From positions 3,654,501 through 3,718,500 of the forward strand of contig NZ_CP025430.1 of NCBI RefSeq assembly GCF_002847445.1: a DNA stretch of 64,000 nucleotides. The letters are read 5' to 3'. The notes under the pieces are model-generated. The model made no database searches. It was given only the letters and a program-made list of their open reading frames with translations, and was not told the origin of the DNA. Source of the DNA: Paracoccus zhejiangensis. GTDB lineage: Bacteria; Pseudomonadota; Alphaproteobacteria; Rhodobacterales; Rhodobacteraceae. Positions 57,446 to 64,000 of the stretch are shown piece after piece. A program made the position numbers and the translations under genes. Each line of letters begins with the position of its first letter. The first letter of the stretch is position 1.

Positions 57446-57485
57446 CTGTCAGCTTGCGCTGACAGGTTTATTACGACTGATCGTA
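57446..57485. promoter_or_regulatory. Two palindromes upstream of the small gene pair
   Basis: CTGTCAGC-TTGC-GCTGACAG (57446-57465) is a perfect 8-base inverted repeat 22 bases before the ATG. TACGA-CTGA-TCGTA (57472-57485, first base 57472) is a second. One may be the Rrf2 site; the first could also be an RNA hairpin in the leader. Confidence 0.55.
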
Positions 57486-57544
57486 TCGTGTTTATCAAGA
57501 AAAAACGACCTATGAAGTCGAGATTCTTGCAGGGCCTTGATTTC

Positions 57545-58012
57545 TCAACCTTCGGGCGAGGCTTCCGCCGGGTCGGTCAGCAGTTTGTGGCCCGGCTCAC
57601 CGACCAGATCGGCCAGGGTCAGCGATTCGACCAGCAGGAGATAGGACCAGAAAATGCCGCTGAACATGCGCCTGAGCTGGCAGGTCGCCTCGTCAACGCA
57701 ATCCTCGCAGCGTTGATAGGCGCTGCGCGACAGGCAGGGCAGGGGCGCGAGCGGCCCCTCGATCCGGCGCATCAGCGGCTCCAGCGGCACCTCGCCCGGA
57801 TCGCGGATCATCCGGTAGCCACCCTTGCGCCCGCGGATCGAGGCGATGATCCCGGCGTCACGGATCTGCAGCAGGATATGCTCGAGAAACCGTTTCGGCG
57901 CGCCAGAGCGCCGGGCGATTTCCTCGATCTGCAGGGCTCCGTTCGGGCCGGCGCGTTCTTCCGCCAGCACGATCAAGGCCTTGAGCGCATATTTCATCTT
58001 CTGGGTAATCAT
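57545..58012 (-). CDS. Rrf2-family regulator with cysteine cluster
   Basis: A 155-residue regulator. The winged helix (KYALKALIVLAE, EIARRSGAPKRFLEHILLQIRDAGIIASIRGRKGGYRM) is typical of Rrf2. Cysteines C93, C102, C105 and C111 (PCLSRS, RCEDC, ATCQL) could hold an iron-sulphur cluster, though spacing differs from IscR. It may sense iron, redox or cysteine. AGGAATGG precedes the ATG. It is divergent from mipZ. Confidence 0.9.
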   Translation of the reverse strand: MITQKMKYALKALIVLAEERAGPNGALQIEEIARRSGAPKRFLEHILLQIRDAGIIASIRGRKGGYRMIRDPGEVPLEPLMRRIEGPLAPLPCLSRSAYQRCEDCVDEATCQLRRMFSGIFWSYLLLVESLTLADLVGEPGHKLLTDPAEASPEG

Positions 58013-58157
58013 GTTCCATTCCTAGGCATCGCCGCGCCATCCGGCAAGGGTGATGCGGGATTTCGAGGTGGATTACCTGCCACGGTTCTGCCTTGGCCCG
58101 CTTCCCAACCCCGCGCGCTTCTCCTATGGTCCGATCCGTTCGCAGGCCGGAGGATTC

Positions 58158-58928
58158 GTGGCGCATATCATCGTTGTCGGGAACGAAAAGGGCGGCTCGG
58201 GCAAGTCCACCACCTCGATGCATGTGGCCACCGCGCTGGCGCGGATGGGACACCGGATCGCCGGGTTGGATCTGGACGTGCGCCAGCGCAGCTTTGGCCG
58301 CTACCTGGAAAACCGCATGGCCTTCATGGCGCGCGAGGGGATCGAGCTGCCGACGCCCGAACTGGCCTTCATGGCCGAGGGCGCCGATCCGCTGAGCCCG
58401 GTACTGGCCGAGCTGGACCCGCGCTGCGATTTCATCCTGCTGGACTGCCCCGGTTCGCATACCAAGCTGAGCCAGATGGCCCATGCGTTGGCCGATACGC
58501 TGATCACGCCGCTGAATGACAGTTTCATCGATTTCGACCTTCTGGCACATATGTCGCCCGATGGCGATGTGCTGGGGCCGTCGATCTATGCCGAGATGGT
58601 CTGGGCGGCGCGGCAGATGCGCGGGCAGGCCGGGGCCGGGCCGATCGACTGGCTGGTGCTGCGCAATCGCCTTGGCACGCAGGCCATGCACAACAAGCGC
58701 AAGGTCGGTGACGCGCTGACCAACCTGTCGCGGCGCATCGGTTTCCGGGTGGCGCCGGGCTTTTCCGAACGGGTCATCTTCCGCGAGCTTTTCCCGCGCG
58801 GGCTGACGCTTCTGGACCTCAAGGACATCGGCACCGAGGCGCTGAACATGTCCAATATCGCCGCCCGGCAAGAGCTGCGTGACCTGATCGCGGAACTGAA
58901 GCTGCCCAACGTCACGGTCACATTCTGA
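58158..58928 (+). CDS. mipZ: Division-site positioning ATPase MipZ
   Basis: A 256-residue ParA-type ATPase. It has the deviant Walker A KGGSGKSTTS (11-20), the MipZ-typical HVATALARMGHRIAGLDLDVRQRSFGRYLENR region (short: LDLDVRQRSFGRYLEN) and DFILLDCPGS. MipZ forms gradients from the chromosome origin and blocks FtsZ away from midcell. It is confined mainly to alphaproteobacteria. GTG at 58158 follows GGAGG and matches the usual AHIIVVGNEKGG start. Confidence 0.95.
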   Translation: MAHIIVVGNEKGGSGKSTTSMHVATALARMGHRIAGLDLDVRQRSFGRYLENRMAFMAREGIELPTPELAFMAEGADPLSPVLAELDPRCDFILLDCPGSHTKLSQMAHALADTLITPLNDSFIDFDLLAHMSPDGDVLGPSIYAEMVWAARQMRGQAGAGPIDWLVLRNRLGTQAMHNKRKVGDALTNLSRRIGFRVAPGFSERVIFRELFPRGLTLLDLKDIGTEALNMSNIAARQELRDLIAELKLPNVTVTF

Positions 58929-58995
58929 ACTGGTTTCCGCTGCGTCAGGCACGGCAAGGTGACCGATTCCCGGCGATCTGACCGCTCTGGGCCAT

Positions 58996-59019
58996 TGAGG
59001 GCAATTACGTTTGCCCTCA
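58996..59019 (+). terminator. Stem-loop terminator after mipZ
   Basis: TGAGGGCAA-TTACGT-TTGCCCTCA is a perfect 9-base stem, 68 bases after mipZ. The T tract is short (TTGTTCG). Confidence 0.6.
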
Positions 59020-59110
59020 TTGTTCGCGGGGCCGATCCGGCCTAAGTAAATGGTTCTTACATTTCGGCCCCGGGTGATCCGGGCTGTAGGATGATGGGGG
59101 CGAGTGCCGC

Positions 59111-60325
59111 GTGAAGACCTATCTGCTCATCGCCATGGCGGCCCTCGCGCTGTCCCGACCGGTCTGGGCCGAGGTCAGCGCCGCGACCACGACGACCGAA
59201 CCCTCTATTCCGTCCGTGACCGTTGCCACGGCCGCAATGACCGAGATGCAGGCGCGGGTGCTTCTATCGGGTACGCTGGTCGCGCGGCAGGAGGCGCTGA
59301 TCTTTCCGCAGGTTTCGGGTTTCGAGATCACCGAGTTGCTGGTCGAGGCCGGCGATACGGTCGAGACCGGGCAGGTGCTTGCGCGGCTGAGCCGTGACAC
59401 GCTGGCGGCGCAGCTGGCGCAGGCCGAGGCCGAATATCAGCGCGCCGAGGCCAGCGTCAGCCAGGCGCAAAGCGCCATTGCCAGCGCCGAGGCGACGCGC
59501 GTGCAGGCCGTGGCCACGCTGGACCGCGTACGGCGGCTGCGCAGCAGCGGCAGCGCCTCGCAGGCGGCGCTGGATGACGCGGTTGCCGCCGAGGCCGGGG
59601 CGCAGGCACAGGCGGCCTCGGCCGCCGACGGGCTGGCGGTCGCACGCGCCGCACTGGCGCAGGCCGAGGCAGCGCGGGGCATCGCCCGCCTTAACCTCGC
59701 GCGCACCGATATCACCGCGCCCACCGATGGGGTGATCGTCGAGCGGCAGGCCGAACTGGGGGCGATTGCCGGCTCGGGCGGCGATCCGTTGTTCCGGCTG
59801 ATAACCGGGGGCGAGATCGAGCTGTCGGCAGAAGTGATCGAGACGGCGCTGCATCAGCTGTCGGTTGGCGATCCGGCCGAGATCGAGGTGGCGGGCGTCG
59901 GACTGGTTCAGGGTCGGGTGCGCCTTTTGCCGGCGCGGGTCGATCCGGTGACCCGGCTTGGCAGCCTGCGCATTGCGCTGGACCCTGATCCCGGCCTGCG
60001 CACCGGGCTTTTCGCCAATGGCGCGGTGATCACCGCCCGGCGCGAAGCGGTGGCGGTGCCGGCACCGGCGGTCCTGGCCGACGACGAGGGCGAATGGGTG
60101 CTGCTGGTCCGTGACGGCACGGTCGAGCGGCGCGAGGTCAAGGCCGGGATCCTGTGGCAGGCGCAGCGCGAGATTGTCACTGGGCTTGAGGCCGGCGAGA
60201 CCGTCATTGCCCGCTCGGGTGCCTTCTTCCGCGATGGTGACCGGGTGAAGCCGGTGACGGCGAAGGGGGCGCAGCCTGCCGCGGCGGAGGCGGTCGAGGC
60301 GGAGGTGGGCGGAGAGAAGCCATGA
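59111..60325 (+). CDS. RND efflux periplasmic adaptor (membrane fusion protein)
   Basis: A 404-residue adaptor with a signal peptide (about 1-20, ending VWA before EV). The lipoyl halves (GTLVARQEALIFPQVSG, TDITAPTDGVIVERQAELG) flank a helical hairpin rich in A, Q and E (about 98-190). Beta-barrel and membrane-proximal domains follow. The start is GTG at 59111. The stop overlaps the RND pump gene by four bases. No TolC-type channel is adjacent. Confidence 0.92.
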   Translation: MKTYLLIAMAALALSRPVWAEVSAATTTTEPSIPSVTVATAAMTEMQARVLLSGTLVARQEALIFPQVSGFEITELLVEAGDTVETGQVLARLSRDTLAAQLAQAEAEYQRAEASVSQAQSAIASAEATRVQAVATLDRVRRLRSSGSASQAALDDAVAAEAGAQAQAASAADGLAVARAALAQAEAARGIARLNLARTDITAPTDGVIVERQAELGAIAGSGGDPLFRLITGGEIELSAEVIETALHQLSVGDPAEIEVAGVGLVQGRVRLLPARVDPVTRLGSLRIALDPDPGLRTGLFANGAVITARREAVAVPAPAVLADDEGEWVLLVRDGTVERREVKAGILWQAQREIVTGLEAGETVIARSGAFFRDGDRVKPVTAKGAQPAAAEAVEAEVGGEKP

Positions 60326-63300
60326 ACCTCTCGACCTGGTCGATCAAGCATCCGGTCCCGCCCATTGCCATCTTCCTGGTGCTGCTGATCGTCGGGCTGT
60401 TCAGCTTTCAGCGCCTGCCGGTCACGGCCATGCCGAATATCGACCTGCCCATCGTCAATGTCACCGTGGTCCAGCCGGGTGCCGCACCCTCGGAATTGAC
60501 GGCGCAGATCATCCAGCCGATCGAGGACAGCATCGCTGCCGTCACTGGCGTGCGCCACATCCATTCGACGGCCAGCGACAGCGCCGCCACCATCACTGTC
60601 GAATTCGAGCTGGAAATCGACAGCGACCGGGCGGTGAATGACATCAAGGACGCGGTGTCGAATGTCCGCAGCGACCTGCCCGAAAGCATCGTCGAGCCGA
60701 TCGTGCAGCGCGTCGATGTCGAAAGCTTTCCGATCCTGACCTATGCGGTCAGCGACCCGACCCAGACAATCGAGGAGCTGTCGCGCTTCGTCGATGACGT
60801 GATCGACCGTGAATTGTCGACCGTCGATGCTGTCGGCAAGACCGAGCGGATCGGCGGGGCCGAGCGCGAGATCAAGGTGGAACTGGACCCCGACCGACTG
60901 CTGGCGCAGGGGCTGACCGCGGCCGAGATCTCGAACCAGCTGGTCGCCAAGAACATCGACCTGGGCGGCGGGCGCGGCGATCTGGCGGGCAGCGAGTATT
61001 CCATCCGCACGCTTGGCGCGGCCAATACGGTCGAACTGCTGGCTGCTACCCCCATCGCCATCGCCAATGGCGCGACGATCCGGCTGGACCAGCTGGGCGA
61101 GGTGATCGACGGCGCCAGCGAGGAGCGCAGCTTTGCCCTGCTGAACGGCCAGCCGGTCGTGGCCTTCGGCGTCTATCGCGCCAGCGGTAAATCCGATCTG
61201 GTGGCGGGCGATGGTACCAAGGCCAAGCTGGCCGAGATCGCCGGCCGCTATCCCGATACCCGCATCACCCTGATCGACGATTCCACCACCTACACCTCGT
61301 CCAGCTATCACAGCGCGATGGAGACGCTGTATGAGGGCGCGGCGCTGGCGGTGATCGTGGTCTTCCTGTTCCTCAGGAACTGGCGCGCCACCCTGATCGC
61401 AGCCGTGGCGCTGCCTTTGTCGATCATCCCGACCTTCTTCGTCATGGACTGGCTGGGCTTCACCCTGAACGGGATCAGCCTCTTGGGGATCACGCTGGTC
61501 ACCGGCATTCTGGTTGATGATGCCATCGTCGAGATCGAGAACATCGTCCGGCATATCAACATGGGCATGCCGCCCTATGAGGCCAGCGAGGAAGCCGCGA
61601 CCGAGATCGGCATGACCGTCATCGCCATCAGCTTTTCCATCGTCGCGGTCTTTGCCCCGGTCAGCTTCATGGGCGGGATTCCGGGGCAGTATTTCAAGCA
61701 GTTCGGCCTGACCGTCGCGGTCTCGGTGCTGTTCTCGCTTCTGGTGGCGCGGATCATCACGCCGATGCTGGCGGCCTATTTCATCCGCGACCGCGCCCAT
61801 CCCGAGGTGCAGCGCGACGGGTTCATGATGCGCGGGCTGATGCGCATCCTGCGCTGGACCATGCGTCATCGCGGGCTGACCCTGCTGGCGGGGCTTGGGG
61901 TCTTTGCCGGCTCGATCTTCTCGGCGACGCTGCTGCCGACCGAGTTCATCCCGGCCTCGGATTACGGGCGCAGCCAGATCGAGCTGGAACTGCCGCCCGG
62001 ATCGACCATCGGCGAGACCGAGGATGCGGCACGGGCGATCAGCGCCATGGTCCGCGAGACGCCCGAGGTGCAATCGGTCTTCGTCAATGGCGGCGGCGCG
62101 GCGATCACCAAGTCACGGCTGATGATCAACTACGGCCCCAAGGATTCGCGCGAACGCAGCCAGTTCGTGCTGGAGGCCGAGTTGAAGGACCGGCTGGCCG
62201 ATGTGCCCGACCTGCGCATCAATTTCCAGAACGAGAACGGCCAGAACGACTTCACCATCAGCGTGCTGGGCGAAACCGAGGAAGGTGCGGCGCTTGCGGC
62301 CGAGCGTCTGGTCGAGAAGATGAAGACGCTGCCGAGCCTCGAGGGGGTCACCTCCTCGGCCAGCCTGCAGCGGCCCGAGATCCAGATCCTGCCGCGTGCC
62401 GATGTCGCGGCGCAACTGGGCGTCTCGGCCAGCGCGCTTGCGACAACGCTGCGCGTGGCGACGCTGGGGGATACGGAATCGAACCTCGCCAAGTTCAACA
62501 CAGGGCAGGAGCAGGTGCCGATCGTGGTGCGGCTGAACCGCGCAGCGCGCGAGGACTGGCAGCTGATCGAGAGCCTGCGCGTGCCCTCGGCCGTGGGGCA
62601 GATCCCGCTTGGCGTGGTGGCCGATGTGGTGTTGTCGCGGGGCGCGACCGAGATCGGCCGCTATGACCAGCAATACCGCACCACGGTCTCGGCCAACCTT
62701 GCCGATGGCGCACTTCTGGGTCCGGTGAGCGCCGAGGTGACGGCGCTGCAAAACGAGGTCGAGATGCCGCCGGGCACCTCGATTCAGGCGGCGGGCGATG
62801 CCGAAATCATGGCCGAGGTCTTTGGCGCCTTCGGGCTGGCGATGGGGTCGGGCATTCTGCTGGTCTATGTTGTGCTCGTGCTGCTGTTCCACAATTTCGT
62901 CACGCCCATTTCGATCCTCCTGTCACTGCCTCTGGCGATCGGTGGGGCGATCCTCGCACTCTACATCACCGGCAATTCGATCAGCATGGCGGTGGTCATC
63001 GGCTTCCTGATGCTGATGGGAATCGTGACCAAGAACGCGATCATGCTGGTCGAGTTCGCCCTGACCTCGATGGGCGAAGGGACGCCCAAGCGCGAGGCGA
63101 TCCTGGATGCCGTCCACAAGCGCGCCCGCCCGATCGTCATGACCACCATCGCCATGAGCGCAGGCATGGTGCCCTCGGCCTTGGCCGTGGGCGAGGGCGG
63201 AGAGTTCCGCGCACCGATGGCCATCGCCGTGATCGGCGGGCTCTTGTTGTCGACGGTCCTGTCGCTTCTCTTCGTGCCCTCGCTTTTCTCGGTCGTGCAC

Positions 63301-63378
63301 GGATCGCAGCACCGGGTCTTTGGCTGGATCGGACGCAAGATCGGGCTGAACCGGGCGCGGACGCTACCGGCGGAATAG
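60322..63378 (+). CDS. RND efflux pump, inner-membrane permease (AcrB/HAE-like)
   Basis: A 1018-residue, 12-helix RND transporter. It starts STWSIKHPVPPIAIFLVLLIVGLFS, has FPxxDLP-like PNIDLPIVNVTVVQPGA, the proton-relay GILVDDAIVEIEN in helix 4 and MLMGIVTKNAIMLVEFA in helix 10. Two large periplasmic loops give the pore domains. It exports hydrophobic compounds with the adaptor upstream. No regulator is adjacent. Confidence 0.95.
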   Translation: MNLSTWSIKHPVPPIAIFLVLLIVGLFSFQRLPVTAMPNIDLPIVNVTVVQPGAAPSELTAQIIQPIEDSIAAVTGVRHIHSTASDSAATITVEFELEIDSDRAVNDIKDAVSNVRSDLPESIVEPIVQRVDVESFPILTYAVSDPTQTIEELSRFVDDVIDRELSTVDAVGKTERIGGAEREIKVELDPDRLLAQGLTAAEISNQLVAKNIDLGGGRGDLAGSEYSIRTLGAANTVELLAATPIAIANGATIRLDQLGEVIDGASEERSFALLNGQPVVAFGVYRASGKSDLVAGDGTKAKLAEIAGRYPDTRITLIDDSTTYTSSSYHSAMETLYEGAALAVIVVFLFLRNWRATLIAAVALPLSIIPTFFVMDWLGFTLNGISLLGITLVTGILVDDAIVEIENIVRHINMGMPPYEASEEAATEIGMTVIAISFSIVAVFAPVSFMGGIPGQYFKQFGLTVAVSVLFSLLVARIITPMLAAYFIRDRAHPEVQRDGFMMRGLMRILRWTMRHRGLTLLAGLGVFAGSIFSATLLPTEFIPASDYGRSQIELELPPGSTIGETEDAARAISAMVRETPEVQSVFVNGGGAAITKSRLMINYGPKDSRERSQFVLEAELKDRLADVPDLRINFQNENGQNDFTISVLGETEEGAALAAERLVEKMKTLPSLEGVTSSASLQRPEIQILPRADVAAQLGVSASALATTLRVATLGDTESNLAKFNTGQEQVPIVVRLNRAAREDWQLIESLRVPSAVGQIPLGVVADVVLSRGATEIGRYDQQYRTTVSANLADGALLGPVSAEVTALQNEVEMPPGTSIQAAGDAEIMAEVFGAFGLAMGSGILLVYVVLVLLFHNFVTPISILLSLPLAIGGAILALYITGNSISMAVVIGFLMLMGIVTKNAIMLVEFALTSMGEGTPKREAILDAVHKRARPIVMTTIAMSAGMVPSALAVGEGGEFRAPMAIAVIGGLLLSTVLSLLFVPSLFSVVHGSQHRVFGWIGRKIGLNRARTLPAE

Positions 63379-63394
63379 GGCTGCCGTGAGACCC

Positions 63395-63446
63395 GGGGGA
63401 CGTCGCGTCCCCCGGACCCCCTGCGGGATACTTGGGCCAAGATGAA
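63395..63446 (+). repeat. Rhodobacterales-type G/C stem-loop repeat, copy C
   Basis: GGGGGACGTCGCGTCCCCC is a stem, followed by GGACCCCCTGCGGGATACTT and GGGCCAAGATGAA. It lies 17 bases after the RND pump gene. It shares CCCCCGGACCCCC and GCCAAGATGAA with copy B. Confidence 0.8.
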
Positions 63447-63775
63447 GGGGCCGTTCCTTCTTGACGTCTTCGGAGGTTCCCTTCGCACGACGAGCCGTCT
63501 TGAGCCTCGTTGGCAGCGACAAGGGTTGATCGGGCGCACCACCGAACCAAGAGATTGCGGGTGACCTCCGATCCTTGGTCGAGCAGAAGCCAGATGATGC
63601 GGCCCGCAGGTCGGTCGAAAAGACGAGATCCTTGCCGCCAGCATCGAACTCGGTACCGAGTCCCTCGGCGTCATGGACCCCAGATTGCCAAAACCGGCGC
63701 AAGATTGCGCCGGTTTGATAGTGTTCCAGAACGGATCTCCGCAGACTCGAGTGGTGCGAATGCGGATCTACCAGA
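63447..63775. other. Gene-free gap with an E2-gene terminator
   Basis: About 330 bases without a supported gene. AAACCGGCGCAA-GA-TTGCGCCGGTTT (63691-63716) is a perfect 12-base stem with a two-base loop; on the minus strand it is followed by TTGG and ends the E2 gene. The part 63450-63690 has lower G+C order and codon-like bias in no frame that I can identify; it could be a decayed gene. Confidence 0.55.
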
Positions 63776-64000
63776 TCAGGCCAGCATCCCCATCGGATTT
63801 TCCAGATGGTTGACGATGGCCTCCAGCAGTTGCGCGCCAAGCGCCCCGTCGATGACCCGGTGATCGACCGACAGCGTCATCGACATGACGTTGCGAATCA
63901 CCACCTCGCCATTCTCGACGACAGGGGTCTGGATGCCGGCACCGACGGCAAGGATCGCGCCATGCGGCGGGTTGATGACTGCGTCGAAATTCTCGATCCC
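63776..64000 (-). CDS. Pyruvate dehydrogenase E2 (dihydrolipoamide acetyltransferase), C-terminal end
   Basis: The frame is open from the right edge and ends at 63776. The 74 residues seen are the end of the catalytic domain: GIENFDAVINPPHGAILAVG, then TLSVDHRVIDGALGAQLLEA with the catalytic DHRxxDG motif, and the end NHLENPMGMLA. This end is typical of PdhC from alphaproteobacteria. The lipoyl and E3-binding domains are outside the window. Confidence 0.93.
   Translation of the reverse strand, partial: GIENFDAVINPPHGAILAVGAGIQTPVVENGEVVIRNVMSMTLSVDHRVIDGALGAQLLEAIVNHLENPMGMLA

Noticed and set aside
59908..62073. Minus-strand frame of 721 codons opposite the RND genes
   Set aside because: Antisense shadow of the adaptor and pump genes.

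Overview
The window reads as a chromosomal segment of a high-G+C alphaproteobacterium of the Rhodobacterales, most like Paracoccus. The evidence is the mix of genes (MipZ, the YcjX/YcjF pair, a MORN-repeat protein, a GTG-start TrmD with the N-terminus [11 protein letters not shown]), the many ATGA or GTGA overlaps between adjacent genes, and three copies of a G/C-rich repeat ending in GGATATTTGGGCCAAGATGAA-like sequence that I associate with this order. Nothing looks like a prophage, plasmid, integrative element, CRISPR array or intact insertion sequence. Most of the window is ordinary core genome with short accessory stretches.

Layout. 1-5.2 kb: the end of an MFS exporter, a divergent HxlR-regulator/quinone-reductase-like pair, and a peptide-type ABC importer (fused ATPase plus two permeases, no binding protein). 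5.5-15.8 kb: NAD synthetase, a secreted MORN protein, a GAF/HWE-type histidine kinase, ycjX-ycjF homologues, a small secreted protein and the helicase HrpB, which carries a copy of the repeat inside its reading frame. 15.9-26.9 kb: a glycine-rich small protein, an operon of an MsbA-like exporter, YgfZ and DinB, a class V aminotransferase, RsmD with a ferredoxin reductase, a Prx5-type peroxiredoxin, a LysR regulator and a nitronate monooxygenase.

27.0-29.3 kb holds the most unusual locus: a DUF692 (MNIO) protein fused to a partner-like C-terminal domain, preceded by a 140-residue protein with two cysteine clusters. A stretch of roughly 12% G+C and a perfect palindrome lie upstream. This resembles a compact peptide-modification system, but the precursor role is inference.

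29.4-37.1 kb is an L-fucose-type sugar cluster: mutarotase, L-fucose dehydrogenase-like SDR, sugar ABC importer, zinc dehydrogenase, a GntR/FCD regulator with an extra DNA-binding domain, and an L-fuconolactonase-like amidohydrolase. The two flanking promoters have the same architecture, with the same 14-base operator-like motif directly after the -10.

37-64 kb: clpB, pyrF, a NUDIX/NfeD/stomatin group, N-formylglutamate amidohydrolase, tRNA-Val(GAC), rpmJ, an RTX-type protein, rpsO, a LytTR membrane regulator, azoR, then the translation/secretion cluster ffh-GNAT-GNAT-chorismate mutase-rpsP-rimM-trmD-rplS-rpmE. After that come two unknown small genes beside an Rrf2 regulator, mipZ, an RND efflux pair, and the 3' end of a pyruvate dehydrogenase E2 gene on the right edge.
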